DNA of 64,000 nt from an uncultured Bacilli bacterium (GCA_934102215.1 CAKOSH010000007.1:34732-98731), one strand, 5' to 3'. Positions 1 to 9,625 are shown, counted from the first letter of the stretch. Notes: generated by a model from the letters alone, not told the origin. Made by a program: numbers and translations.

Positions 1-10
1 TTTTATATAA

Positions 11-1144
11 TTATTTATCTTTTTTTCTAAACTTTACTTCTAACACTATTCCTTTATCTTTTTTATTTGTATCTTGTGATGCTTCAATTAACTGATATGT
101 TCCATCTCCAAATATAATACTATTTAATATTCTTTTAACATTAAGATATATTCTTCTTTCATTTATATTTGTATTTATTACATATGTTGTAAAACTTTCA
201 CTGCTTTCTTCATCAAAAGTTTCATCCATTTGCTCTATAGCAATATCTTTTAAAGCTTGTGGTGAATCATCATATTTAATAACTTTATCAAGTATATTAA
301 GTTCTCTTGCTACAAAATATAAAAGACAGTCTGCTCCTAAAATAGTATCAGTTGATAAAATATAATCATATGATTCATTTATAGCTCTTTCATATTTTTC
401 TCTTTCTATTCTCTCATTATGTTTTTCAAAGTTATCAATAATTCTTTTTGTTTCCTCTTTTACTTCATCTAAAACATTTAAATGTACGCATGTATAACTT
501 GCTAAAGATGAATCATATTTTTCAATAAAACTAATATAAAAACTATTTAATTTAGTTCTACTTACTTCATCCTTAGTTTTAAATTGTTTATGTAACATAT
601 CTTCTAAACTCTTATTGTTTTCATGGATTATATCATTTATCATTCTTTTAGCAAAGTAATTTAAAGTCTCCTCGTATCCTTTATATTCCGCGTAAATATA
701 GCAAAATCCCATACCAAAATATTCTAAAACTTCTTTATCTTCTTCACTTTTCTTATATAATTCAATTACTAATTTTTCTTTATCATATTTAGCCAAAGGC
801 ACAAGAAAATATTTACTATTTAATACTTTATGATCTTTTGTTATCTCAAACATTATTGTATAAATTTCAGTTGTTTCAAGTTCTTTTCCAACATGACTTA
901 AAAAATAATCAGCAACTTCACATACGAAATCTATCTTATCTCTAAATTTTATTATTAAATATTTAACAAATTCATAATCACATTTAACAATATCAGAACA
1001 TAAATTATAGAAATTATTGTCTTCTGATACACTTATAACCTGCATCATAAAATCTTTATCATTTTCAAGTTCATCAATATCATGTGTAGTTATATCTTCA
1101 CCATTGATATATCTATTTATTAGATCTCTACTATATTTTTTCAC
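11..1144 (-). CDS. Hypothetical acidic protein, 377 aa
   Basis: I do not recognise this family. The protein is soluble, acidic and helical-looking, with no signal peptide or membrane segment. Residues about 25-85 contain loosely repeated helix pairs (DFMMQVISVS, YEFVKYLIIKF, IDFVCEVADYFL). The start is GTG at 1144, supported by the strong Shine-Dalgarno AGAGGGGG a few bases upstream. It lies downstream of sbcC in the same direction, but a terminator candidate sits between them, so it may be transcribed separately. The G-rich Shine-Dalgarno is complementary over 7 nt to a C-rich linker in the small RNA candidate at 7595-7685. Confidence 0.7.
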   Translation of the reverse strand: MKKYSRDLINRYINGEDITTHDIDELENDKDFMMQVISVSEDNNFYNLCSDIVKCDYEFVKYLIIKFRDKIDFVCEVADYFLSHVGKELETTEIYTIMFEITKDHKVLNSKYFLVPLAKYDKEKLVIELYKKSEEDKEVLEYFGMGFCYIYAEYKGYEETLNYFAKRMINDIIHENNKSLEDMLHKQFKTKDEVSRTKLNSFYISFIEKYDSSLASYTCVHLNVLDEVKEETKRIIDNFEKHNERIEREKYERAINESYDYILSTDTILGADCLLYFVARELNILDKVIKYDDSPQALKDIAIEQMDETFDEESSESFTTYVINTNINERRIYLNVKRILNSIIFGDGTYQLIEASQDTNKKDKGIVLEVKFRKKDK

Positions 1145-1202
1145 TTGTACCCCCTCTGGTTCTAAAGTGAGACATTATTATATACAAAATATTAGAAAAG
1201 TC

Positions 1203-1229
1203 AAATAAAAAGCACACAATCGTGTACTT
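1203..1229 (-). terminator. Intrinsic terminator after sbcC
   Basis: On the minus strand an 8-bp stem (AAGTACAC with GTGTGCTT, one G-U pair, 4-nt loop) is followed by TTTTATTT. It lies 10 bp beyond the sbcC stop and would end the sbcD-sbcC transcript. Confidence 0.7.
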
Positions 1230-1238
1230 AATATATCA

Positions 1239-3812
1239 TTATGATTCAATACTTAACTTACTACCAGTACTAGTTTTATTAACAATTATTTTATTATCAA
1301 TTCTACCGATAAGTTCTGTAACATGTGATATTACACCTATTAATTTATCATTACTAGATAAGTCAGTTAAGATATTTAGTGCTTGATTTAATGATTCAGT
1401 ATCTAATGAACCAAATCCTTCATCTATAAATAATGAATCTATTCTTATACCTCCATGAGTATTACTAATGGTATCGCTTAATCCTAATGCTAAAGCAAGT
1501 GATGCTTTAAATTTCTCTCCTCCTGATAATGATGCTACATCACGTTCTTTACCAGTATATGAATCAAATATAGAAAAATCGAGTCCTGTCTTAACATTAA
1601 GTTTAGTCTCTGTTTCTTTTCTTTTTAATTCATATCTACTATCAGTCATCTTAATAAGTCTCTTATTTGCTTCTACTAAAACTGACTGCATAAAATATGA
1701 TTGAACATAATTTTCAAATGTAATTCTTTGTTTACCTGTAAGTGTTCCATTCGCAGTATCACTTAATAATTTAATGACATTATATTCATCTTGAACTTGT
1801 TTATTATCTTTTAAATAATTCTTAATATTACTTGTTGATGATTTAAGTTTCTCTAAATTAGCATTTAAACTAGTATATAAATTATCATATTTACTATAAA
1901 GTTCTATTAATTCGTTTAATTGACTCTCTTTTTCTTTAACATCAATTACCTTTTTACCTCTTACCTCGGATTCTAATAATTTAATAGTCGATTCATATTC
2001 TTTCTTACAACTATCATAATTATCAATTTTATTTTTAAGACTATTTAATTCATATTTATCTAATCTATTATTTTGATAATCTTCATAATTAGTATTATTT
2101 TCACTATATAAATTATCTAACTTAACATTATATTCTTTAATATCTTTTTCTAATGACTCAATATCTTCTTTAAATATACTAATACTGCTTTCTAAACTTT
2201 TTATCATAGAAGATAATTTTTGTTTTATTGAAGATATTTCTCTAAATTCAATATCTAATTTTTCTTTTTCTTTTTTCTTTTGATTCAATAATTCATTATT
2301 TTTATTTTTTTCTTCAACAATATTTATATTTTCTTTAAAATTAAACTCTTTTATTATTTTATTTATTTGTTCAATTGAGGCTTCTTTTAACTTTCTTGAA
2401 TTATCTATTTTCTTTAGATTCTTTTCACATTCTTCTATATCTTCTTTAGTATAATTACATTCTACTTCTGTAGCAAGCCTTGGGTGTTCTTTTGAACCAC
2501 ATACAGGACACTCTTCTCCATCTTTTAATGTTTCAGCAATTTCAACTGATATATTTAAATAATATTTCATTCTCATATTTTCATATAAAGATTCTTGTTT
2601 TTGATATTCATTTACTAATGATTTATATTCCTTTTTAACAAGTTCTAATTCACTCGCCTTACTTATATAATTATCATAATCTTTATTCTTATTTATAAGG
2701 CAATTTATTTCACTATTTAGTTTATCAGCATATTCCACATAGTTTTCAATTTTTCGAAAGTAATCTTCTTTTTCATTATATTCTTTCTGCTTTAATTCTA
2801 AATCTTTCTTATTTTGATTATATTTCTCTTTTTTATCACTTAATAATTTATTTGATGAAGTAAGTTTATCTAATATATTTGTGATATATGTAGCGATATT
2901 TACATTGTAATTATACTTTTCCTTTTCTTTATTAATATCAGGATTATTCTTTATTAATTCATACAACTTATGATTTACATCTTCATAAATTAATATGTTT
3001 TTATTCATTTTGTTTATATTAGATATTTCAGTTGATAACTTTGTCTTTTCATCATTTACTTTATCGCGTTCTTTTTTAGCAAGTATAACTTCATCACTTT
3101 TATTTTGTATTTCTTTTGTGAGTATATTTATAGTTTCATCATTACTAAGTCCATATATATTTATAATTGATTCTAAATTCTTTCTTTCTGTTTCTATTTT
3201 ATCTTTTATTTTTTCTATTTCATCCTTTTTTGAAATCATATTTGATTTAAGTTTATTTTGAAGTAAATCATAGAACTCTGTATTAAATATTTTTCTAAAT
3301 ATAGTTGTTTTTTCTAAGGATGGCGCAAGTAAAAATTTAGAGAATTCTCCTTGTGAAAGCATAGCTACTTGTCTAAATTGATTATAATCAAGTCCAATTA
3401 AACTTTCTATTTCTTTATTAACATCAGTAAGTTTAGTAATAATTTTACCATTAATATTTGCTTCTGAAGTAGCTACTTGTTTTGTTTCACCTATTCCATT
3501 TTTCTTTTTTCTTGTGTATTCAGGACTTCTTTTTATTTCATATAATTTATTCTTATAATAAAATTCTAAATATACATAAGTATCCATATCATTAGATGCC
3601 CAATCACTTCTAAGAGAATTAGTTTCTCTTATATCCCCTGATGTTTTCCCATACAATGCATAACAAATCGCATCAAATATTGTTGTTTTACCAGCACCTG
3701 TATCTCCAGTTATAAGAAGCAATCCTTTATCTATTTTATCTTTTTCAAAATCAATTACAACTTTATCTTTAAATGGTCCAAATGCCTGCATTATTAATTT
3801 CTTTAAACGCAT
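1239..3812 (-). CDS. sbcC: SbcC, nuclease complex ATPase subunit
   Basis: SMC/Rad50-type ATPase of the SbcCD double-strand-break and hairpin nuclease. Walker A GDTGAGKTT is at residues 36-44. Long coiled coils flank a zinc hook (CPVC, about residues 431-434). Signature SLSGGEK is near 762 and Walker B FIDEGFGSLD near 797. At 857 aa it is shorter than the usual 1,000+ aa, mainly through shorter coiled-coil arms; both ATPase halves look intact. It sits 1 bp after sbcD, so the pair is translationally coupled. Family role (DNA end processing with SbcD) is established knowledge. Confidence 0.96.
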   Translation of the reverse strand: MRLKKLIMQAFGPFKDKVVIDFEKDKIDKGLLLITGDTGAGKTTIFDAICYALYGKTSGDIRETNSLRSDWASNDMDTYVYLEFYYKNKLYEIKRSPEYTRKKKNGIGETKQVATSEANINGKIITKLTDVNKEIESLIGLDYNQFRQVAMLSQGEFSKFLLAPSLEKTTIFRKIFNTEFYDLLQNKLKSNMISKKDEIEKIKDKIETERKNLESIINIYGLSNDETINILTKEIQNKSDEVILAKKERDKVNDEKTKLSTEISNINKMNKNILIYEDVNHKLYELIKNNPDINKEKEKYNYNVNIATYITNILDKLTSSNKLLSDKKEKYNQNKKDLELKQKEYNEKEDYFRKIENYVEYADKLNSEINCLINKNKDYDNYISKASELELVKKEYKSLVNEYQKQESLYENMRMKYYLNISVEIAETLKDGEECPVCGSKEHPRLATEVECNYTKEDIEECEKNLKKIDNSRKLKEASIEQINKIIKEFNFKENINIVEEKNKNNELLNQKKKEKEKLDIEFREISSIKQKLSSMIKSLESSISIFKEDIESLEKDIKEYNVKLDNLYSENNTNYEDYQNNRLDKYELNSLKNKIDNYDSCKKEYESTIKLLESEVRGKKVIDVKEKESQLNELIELYSKYDNLYTSLNANLEKLKSSTSNIKNYLKDNKQVQDEYNVIKLLSDTANGTLTGKQRITFENYVQSYFMQSVLVEANKRLIKMTDSRYELKRKETETKLNVKTGLDFSIFDSYTGKERDVASLSGGEKFKASLALALGLSDTISNTHGGIRIDSLFIDEGFGSLDTESLNQALNILTDLSSNDKLIGVISHVTELIGRIDNKIIVNKTSTGSKLSIES

Positions 3813-3813
3813 A

Positions 3814-4938
3814 TTAATTATCCTCCTTTAAAGATTCAATAATTGATTTTATATATTTATCTTCTTCTTCATTCATTTCTCTATTATTTTGTTCTTTAAA
3901 AAATTGATTAAATAACTCATATGGACTAGCATCTTCTTTTATTTCACTTAATTCTGTATTATTTAAATCATATTTATTTACAAATACTAATGATATTGCA
4001 TTCTTAAATCTTTTCTTTATTTCTTCCATTGGTGATATTAAAGTATTCTCGTCTTTTAGTTCAACTTTAATAATATCATCACATGGCTTCATATTCATTA
4101 TTTCTTCAAATGTACCTTTTAACACCTGCATATTTCTAAGAGGCTTTAGTTCTACAAGTTCAATATTATTTATATCATCAGTATCTATTATAACAACACT
4201 TTTCTTATCATTAACTTCACTAAAAGAATATTTAAGTGGTGTTCCTGAATACCTTATAGTATCTCTTTTTATCTTTTGTGATCTATGAATATGTCCTAAA
4301 GCTACATAATCAAAATTATCAAAAAGATTAGCATCTATCGCATCAAGCGTTCCTACATTATTAAGTGATATACTTTCTGAATCACATTGTTCTGGAAGAA
4401 GTCCATTCCACATAACAAATTGATGAGCAAGTAAAATATTATTTTTAGTTTTATCTATGTTTTCTCTTGATAAAATCCATTTCATCATATCATTTGAATT
4501 ATTAATACTTTCATATTCTTTTTCATCCATTAAATGTTTAATATGAAATGGTTTTAAAAATGGAAGTAAATAGAAATCAGTATTATCAATACTTACTTTT
4601 TCAATCTTTCCTTCATATGTTGTTACAATATGAATATTAAATCCTTCGAATATTTTTGATCCATATGCTAATCTTTCATTAGAGTCATGATTACCACTTG
4701 TTATTAAAACATGAACATTCTCTTTTAATAAATTTGTTAAAAAATTATCAAAAAGTGAACTTGCTTCAGTACTGGGTATACTTTTATCATATATATCGCC
4801 TGGTATCATTACAACTTTTATATCTTTTTCTTTTACTATATCAATTATTTCATTAAGAATATATTTTTGATCTTCATAGAATGATTCTTCTAATAAGTTT
4901 TTTCCTAAATGAAGATCGCTTGTGTGTAGTATTTTCAT
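3814..4938 (-). CDS. sbcD: SbcD, nuclease subunit
   Basis: Mn-dependent metallophosphoesterase-type nuclease that partners SbcC. Motifs visible in order: TSDLHLGK (N-terminus), PGDIYD, SGNHDS, a histidine-containing LLAHQFV, and GHIHRS near residue 214. The length of 374 aa is normal. It is the upstream member of the sbcD-sbcC pair. The stop is one base from the sbcC start. An HExxH protein gene ends 15 bp upstream in the same direction. Confidence 0.96.
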   Translation of the reverse strand: MKILHTSDLHLGKNLLEESFYEDQKYILNEIIDIVKEKDIKVVMIPGDIYDKSIPSTEASSLFDNFLTNLLKENVHVLITSGNHDSNERLAYGSKIFEGFNIHIVTTYEGKIEKVSIDNTDFYLLPFLKPFHIKHLMDEKEYESINNSNDMMKWILSRENIDKTKNNILLAHQFVMWNGLLPEQCDSESISLNNVGTLDAIDANLFDNFDYVALGHIHRSQKIKRDTIRYSGTPLKYSFSEVNDKKSVVIIDTDDINNIELVELKPLRNMQVLKGTFEEIMNMKPCDDIIKVELKDENTLISPMEEIKKRFKNAISLVFVNKYDLNNTELSEIKEDASPYELFNQFFKEQNNREMNEEEDKYIKSIIESLKEDN

Positions 4939-4953
4939 GTTAACTTCCTTTCT

Positions 4954-6600
4954 TTATTTTGACATTTTATCTCTGCTCAAAATTGAACTTAAAATATCTC
5001 CTGGAATATTATCATGATGCTTTAAGCTATCTTCTATTTTATTTATTTCATCTTGTGATATAAAACTATATAAATTTTCATTATCTTCTTCTATTTGACT
5101 TCTCATTACATCTTGTGGAATCATAGCATATACTCTATCAAATTCAGGTAAATATTCATCATATGCTGAAGTAATTCCATCAGGAAATGATACACCCTTT
5201 GGAGATAATATATATATGCCTTTGTCAAAACTTGTTTTCGTATTTTCAAGTGCCTTTTTTTGCGTTATTAATTCATTATAAAATTCATTACTAACAGATA
5301 TTAAGTTTCCATCAGAATATACATATTCTGCATTACCACATTTTACAACATCTAAATCATTTTTTCTTTGAATACTTGTAGTTAATGAATGTCTAATTTC
5401 ATGTCTTAAATGTATATCTAAATATTCTTCTTCACATATAAGAGGATCAAATAATAGTAATCTATTTTTTTCTTTTCCATTTTCTTGTTCAAATATAGCA
5501 GAAAGTGTTGAATCAAATGAAGATAAATCTACATTAATTTCCAAACTAGAAATATCACAATTTGATTCAAACGTAAATGTTTGAAGTATTTGCTTATTGT
5601 AACTTTTAGCCGCTTTTTCTTTTGCATTTTTTACAATCTCTGCAATGTCAATTTTTTGACCATTTTCTCCATAATACAATGAATATAATTTTTGTACTTC
5701 TTCTTCTGACAATGATTCTAAATTACATTTATCATTTAAACTTTGACCGTTATAAAAAAATACATTTAAAAAATCTATCTCATTTAATTTGAAATTTTTA
5801 CTGGATATTTTTTTCTTATCACTATCTGATAAATATTCATTTAATCCTTCTAACATACTTTTAAATCCATTAACAAATAATGTTTTTCTAATATCTTTTA
5901 ATTTATTAAACATATCTATCTCATCTTGCATGCTTACTTGTATATCATTTAAGATAGCATTATACTTTTTCATTAACTCTTCATAATAATTGCATAGATT
6001 TGAATAATTTATATCTTTCAATATCATTTCATTAGAATAATCTTTCGGATATCTTCCTATATTTCTTAAAAAATCACATCTATTATTTCTTACGAATTCT
6101 AAAGCACTAATATTTCTATTTTGAGCATAAGTATTTAAAATATCATAATCCAACGAAGTATCAAAAGAATAAATGCCAAAAACGTTTTCAGTTTTTTCTT
6201 CAAAATTAAATTCTAAAGAATAATTATCAAAAATACTATAAAATAAATCTTCTTCATCTGATTCAACTGTATAGCCACAAATATGTTTAAAATGGTTGCT
6301 TACTCTTATATCATCTAAAATGCCATTTTCTTTAATAAATTCAACTGTCTTACTCGCAACCAAATAAGAATACTTATTTCTTAAATATCTTTTAAAACTT
6401 CTTAAACCAGTAAAAAATACAAATTTAATTTTATCAAATCTTTCATTTAATAACCCTTCGTATTCATTGCCAAATTCATCTGTAAGTTCAGAAATTAATG
6501 TATTTTTACAAGATAAAATTCTATCTATATATTTTTTTCTAATATTTGAATTAAAAGAATTTTCACTTTTATCAGGCACTTTTATCACTTCCTTTTTCAT
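4954..6600 (-). CDS. Putative HExxH zinc peptidase-like protein
   Basis: 548 aa, no signal peptide. The only catalytic-looking motif is HLRHEIRHSL (HEIRH at about residues 398-402), the pattern of a zincin metallopeptidase. A later glutamate-rich segment could supply a third ligand, but I cannot assign it. The N-terminal 250 residues are helical and unrecognised. It is the first gene of a run with sbcD-sbcC; whether it has any connection to DNA repair is unknown. The gene could be a self-standing peptidase or an effector-like protein. A chance HExxH cannot be excluded. Confidence 0.6.
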   Translation of the reverse strand: MKKEVIKVPDKSENSFNSNIRKKYIDRILSCKNTLISELTDEFGNEYEGLLNERFDKIKFVFFTGLRSFKRYLRNKYSYLVASKTVEFIKENGILDDIRVSNHFKHICGYTVESDEEDLFYSIFDNYSLEFNFEEKTENVFGIYSFDTSLDYDILNTYAQNRNISALEFVRNNRCDFLRNIGRYPKDYSNEMILKDINYSNLCNYYEELMKKYNAILNDIQVSMQDEIDMFNKLKDIRKTLFVNGFKSMLEGLNEYLSDSDKKKISSKNFKLNEIDFLNVFFYNGQSLNDKCNLESLSEEEVQKLYSLYYGENGQKIDIAEIVKNAKEKAAKSYNKQILQTFTFESNCDISSLEINVDLSSFDSTLSAIFEQENGKEKNRLLLFDPLICEEEYLDIHLRHEIRHSLTTSIQRKNDLDVVKCGNAEYVYSDGNLISVSNEFYNELITQKKALENTKTSFDKGIYILSPKGVSFPDGITSAYDEYLPEFDRVYAMIPQDVMRSQIEEDNENLYSFISQDEINKIEDSLKHHDNIPGDILSSILSRDKMSK

Positions 6601-6625
6601 TATTTTTAAAAATAATTTATGTAAT

Positions 6626-7555
6626 TTAATCTGCTTTCTCTATTATTTCAATACTTTGACATAATTTAGAAAATTTAATTAATTCATCCAAATCCATTTC
6701 TACTTCTAAATCATCTGAATAATTTATATTTTTTATAACAATTTTAAATATATATTTTTCGGCAGAAGATATTTTTTTCTTTGTTCTAGCTAAGTTTTTA
6801 GTTGATATTTTATCAGTTTTAAAATTATACAACTCTCTTATATTTCTATTTAAATCATATATTTTTACATTAGATGCATAAAATATAGCTCTCATATTAT
6901 AATCAAAAAATTTATTTTGATACAAATAGTAAACTGCTTCATTTTCGCTTAAATTTTGAATTGTAATTTTTCTTCCTATCGTTCTAAATTGCATTTGATG
7001 TGAATTTCTAGAATAATATTTTTCAACTTCATTTTTTGAATAAAAAATCGCATTTATTTTTCGATTATTATATTTAAAACTAATTTTATCATATTTAAAA
7101 TCGTTGTCATTTATAATTGTATTTTTTCTAGTATCTATTCTACTTTTAACATCTTTTACTCTCTCACAAAATAATTCGTAATCACTCTTTTTTGTAATGG
7201 AAGTAAAAGAATTATTTTGATTTTTTCTTTCTCTTGTGAAAAAAATTATTATTGGAATTCCTAAAATTGCTATAACTGTCCATATGGTAAAATCATTATC
7301 ATTATCGTTTTCATCCTCATTCTTTTTGTGATAATTATTTTTTGTAGAGTTGTAATAATTATTTTTATTCGTATTATAATCACTAGAACATCCATCATGA
7401 TGAGAACAACATCCAGAATGGCAATCAGAACAAGATGGACTTATAGTTCCATCATTACAAACAATATTACCTCTTAAAAATATTAGTAACAAAATTGCTA
7501 TTAATATTTTAATGTTTGCATTTAATATATGATGTCTTTTTAACATTTTTATCAC
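6626..7555 (-). CDS. Membrane protein with extracellular Cys-rich motif
   Basis: 309 aa. A hydrophobic N-terminal segment (about 14-30) is followed by a cysteine/histidine cluster (CNDGTISPSCSDCHSGCC then SHHDGC, about residues 33-60), an Asn/Lys-rich linker, a second membrane segment (about 88-105) and a roughly 200-residue hydrophilic C-terminal domain. The Cys cluster resembles the C-DGT-S-C/A-GxCS-HGG motif of YHYH/DUF3761-type domains; that match is from memory. Topology suggests a loop outside and a domain inside, so a sensor role is possible but unproven. The minus-strand leader has AGGTGTGAT before ATG. Confidence 0.65.
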   Translation of the reverse strand: MIKMLKRHHILNANIKILIAILLLIFLRGNIVCNDGTISPSCSDCHSGCCSHHDGCSSDYNTNKNNYYNSTKNNYHKKNEDENDNDNDFTIWTVIAILGIPIIIFFTRERKNQNNSFTSITKKSDYELFCERVKDVKSRIDTRKNTIINDNDFKYDKISFKYNNRKINAIFYSKNEVEKYYSRNSHQMQFRTIGRKITIQNLSENEAVYYLYQNKFFDYNMRAIFYASNVKIYDLNRNIRELYNFKTDKISTKNLARTKKKISSAEKYIFKIVIKNINYSDDLEVEMDLDELIKFSKLCQSIEIIEKAD

Positions 7556-7594
7556 ACCTATATATATTTTATCATATTTTCAATTTAGAACAAC

Positions 7595-7685
7595 AAAAAT
7601 GAGAGCTTTCGCTCTCTTCAGGGGGTTTTGGTTGAACACTTTTACTCTTATATTCGTAAAAGTGACATGACATATTTCTATGTCA
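7595..7685 (-). ncRNA. Small RNA candidate with C-rich linker
   Basis: On the minus strand a consensus-like promoter (TTGACA at 7720-7715, 18-bp spacer, TATTAT at 7696-7691) would start RNA near 7685. The RNA would contain a perfect hairpin TGACATA-GAAA-TATGTCA (7668-7685), a second 9-bp hairpin CACTTTTAC/GTAAAAGTG (7637-7664), an unpaired linker containing AACCCCCTG, and a terminator hairpin GAGAGC-GAAA-GCTCTC (7601-7616) followed by ATTTTTG. No open reading frame is present. The architecture is that of a stand-alone small RNA of about 90 nt; C-rich single-stranded motifs in Gram-positive sRNAs often pair with Shine-Dalgarno sequences. Confidence 0.6.
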
Positions 7686-7690
7686 ATTTA

Positions 7691-7720
7691 ATAATACAAT
7701 AATAATTAGCGTTTTGTCAA
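7691..7720 (-). promoter_or_regulatory. Promoter of the small RNA candidate
   Basis: TTGACA (7715-7720) and TATTAT (7691-7696), read on the minus strand, are separated by 18 bp. No gene start follows; the first thing transcribed would be the hairpin at 7668-7685. Confidence 0.55.
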
Positions 7721-7786
7721 TTAAATTTTCCATTAATTTTTTATTTTACAATTTTTTATATAATTATAAACTTAATTCCAACTATT

Positions 7787-8023
7787 TCATCTCTTACATT
7801 TTGTATCTTTAGATATATTTAATTTTGAATTAAACACTACTGCATCTCTCCCATTATCGCATAATGATTCACATGTATCTATCGCATTATCAAACATAAT
7901 ATCTATTTTTTCATTTTTACACACGTCAACTTTATAAAAATATGATGTTATTGTTTTGTCATATTTAATTTTATTTTCATCAAGAAATTCTTTTACAAAT
8001 TTATTTGTATCTTTATAAGCAGC
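7787..8023 (-). pseudogene. 5'-truncated gene remnant, about 78 codons
   Basis: Directly after the TGA of the kinase-like gene, and in the same frame, comes TAA and then an open stretch of about 78 codons ending in TGA at 7787. It lacks an initiator at its beginning; the first ATG is more than 40 codons in, without a ribosome site. The peptide contains four Cys and reads like the 3' end of an ordinary gene (for example YKDTNKFVKEFLDEN). Best read as the tail of a decayed gene left by a deletion. Its family is not recognised. Confidence 0.5.
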
Positions 8024-8026
8024 TTA

Positions 8027-8749
8027 TCAACTTTGTTTCCTTTTAAGTAATTTTAATCCATTCTTATATTCGCCATATGTAATTATACTAGTTTCAAGTC
8101 TTTGTTCAGCATAATTTAATAATTCTTCCATCATCACTGAAGGTAACACCATACCATAACAACCACAATCTAAAATATACCTATTCATTTTAAGTGATTC
8201 TAATAATCCACTACTCAATATATCACTAATAATTGTTTCAGCAAGTTCTTTTATATTTTCTTTAAACATATCACCAAACATATCATTATAAGTTGCTTCA
8301 TATAAATCTGTATCTATTACTTTAGGCTCGTTTATTGTTTTAAACATGATGTTATCTCTATTTAAATCAGTAAACATAAGTCCTTGAAACGTAAGAATTC
8401 TTATTTCTCTTTCTATTCTTTTAACCGCATTTATTAAATTCCTTATAAGAATACTATTTTCAAGTTCACTATATTTAAAACCTTTTACATATTCCATCAT
8501 ATAGCCTATAAAGCATTCTGGAGACACTTTTCCTTTAAATACATATGATTCAGGAAATACAAATATTTCACTATCATAACGTTCTTTATTTTTATGTGAA
8601 TTATATATCCATCTATTATTCTCATCATGATACTTCTTAAATACTTTTCCTTCACTCGTTAAAAAGCATTCAGCACTTACTCCAGAACCTAAACTTTTTA
8701 TCATATATTCTTCAGGTATTTTATCAACAACTATATTATTTTTTTTCAT
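8027..8749 (-). CDS. Protein-kinase-like fold protein
   Basis: 240 aa. N-terminal glycine-rich stretch IKSLGSGVSAECF, then a lysine in KVFKKY as possible ATP-binding lysine, a hinge MMEYVKG, a catalytic-loop-like FTDLNRDNIMF near residue 129, and KVIDTDLYE in the place of the DFG motif. The order matches eukaryotic-like kinases and aminoglycoside phosphotransferase-type folds, though the protein is short and the C-lobe reduced. Substrate unknown. Start at 8749 has GAGG five bases upstream. It is followed in frame by the remnant at 7787-8023. Confidence 0.65.
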   Translation of the reverse strand: MKKNNIVVDKIPEEYMIKSLGSGVSAECFLTSEGKVFKKYHDENNRWIYNSHKNKERYDSEIFVFPESYVFKGKVSPECFIGYMMEYVKGFKYSELENSILIRNLINAVKRIEREIRILTFQGLMFTDLNRDNIMFKTINEPKVIDTDLYEATYNDMFGDMFKENIKELAETIISDILSSGLLESLKMNRYILDCGCYGMVLPSVMMEELLNYAEQRLETSIITYGEYKNGLKLLKRKQS

Positions 8750-8810
8750 CTTTACCTCATTTGTGTTTGATTATTTTAACATACAATCTTTTCATTGTAA
8801 ACTATTTATG

Positions 8811-8840
8811 TAAAAGAAAATGTTAACAAGTTGTTAACAT
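8811..8840 (-). terminator. Palindrome / probable terminator
   Basis: A perfect 10-bp inverted repeat (ATGTTAACAA and TTGTTAACAT around one central base, 8820-8840) begins at the stop codon of the 261-aa membrane protein and is followed on the minus strand by TTTTCTTTT. It would act as a terminator. As a 21-bp palindrome in front of the kinase-like gene it could instead be an operator. Confidence 0.5.
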
Positions 8841-9625
8841 TATTCTACGTGTATTTTTAATGAATAGCATACATTTCCTTCAGTATATTCAGCATGTATT
8901 GCGATTATATAATCACCTTTTTCTAAATTAATTCTTATTGCTTTTTCATACTCTATATAATCTAGTAATCTATTTAGTTTACCATTACTATACACTTCTA
9001 CTTTACTAACTTTCATATCATTATTGTGATATATTTTTTCATTTCTTTTAACAGATAAAGTTTCTTTATAATTCATATCTACTGGACTATCTTTTTCTGC
9101 TACCTCACATGTATTTGTTAGGTTGTTATTTATATCTAGTACACACCAACTATATGATCCAGTATTTGCTTTTACTCTTTTAGTTTTATTATGATTCATT
9201 ATGTATAAACTAGTTGGTTTTATTTTTCTATAATAATCTATACCATGAAAATTAGTTGGGAAAATATGTATTTCAGTTGAATCATTATATCCACTTTCAT
9301 AATCATCATCTAATATATGCCACTTAATTACTTTATAAAGAATAGCACTATATTCTCTAGTCCCACCATCTTTATATGTTTTCTTAATTGGAATTAAAAG
9401 TATAAATAATATACCAGCTATCAACAATACTTTTTTGAAATCTAATTTATTTTTTAAATTATTACTAACATTGTTATTTATATTAGTTCCATTTACACTA
9501 TTGTTTATATTATTATCATTATTGCTAACATTCATATTATTGATATTCATATTAGCACTCACATTATTATTTATACTATTATCTATATTATTATTTATAC
9601 CATTATTTACATTATTCCCATTCAT
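8840..9625 (-). CDS. Membrane-anchored protein with Asn-rich N-terminus
   Basis: 261 aa. The first about 58 residues are almost only Asn, Ile, Val, Ser and Met in imperfect tandem units (NNNI, NNNV, NINN). One membrane segment follows (about 66-84, KVLLIAGILFILLIPI), then an extracellular domain starting YKDGGTREYSAILYKVIKW. I associate that DGGT-EY-A-LYKV-KW signature with a conserved uncharacterised Firmicutes family. The Asn-rich part is probably cytoplasmic and disordered. It lies 1 bp after the ABC permease gene, so it may be co-transcribed. Function unknown. Confidence 0.65.
   Translation of the reverse strand: MNGNNVNNGINNNIDNSINNNVSANMNINNMNVSNNDNNINNSVNGTNINNNVSNNLKNKLDFKKVLLIAGILFILLIPIKKTYKDGGTREYSAILYKVIKWHILDDDYESGYNDSTEIHIFPTNFHGIDYYRKIKPTSLYIMNHNKTKRVKANTGSYSWCVLDINNNLTNTCEVAEKDSPVDMNYKETLSVKRNEKIYHNNDMKVSKVEVYSNGKLNRLLDYIEYEKAIRINLEKGDYIIAIHAEYTEGNVCYSLKIHVE

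Noticed and set aside
9440..9620. CRISPR-like or satellite repeat array
   Set aside because: Repeats are short Asn-codon runs in a coding frame, without spacers of constant length.
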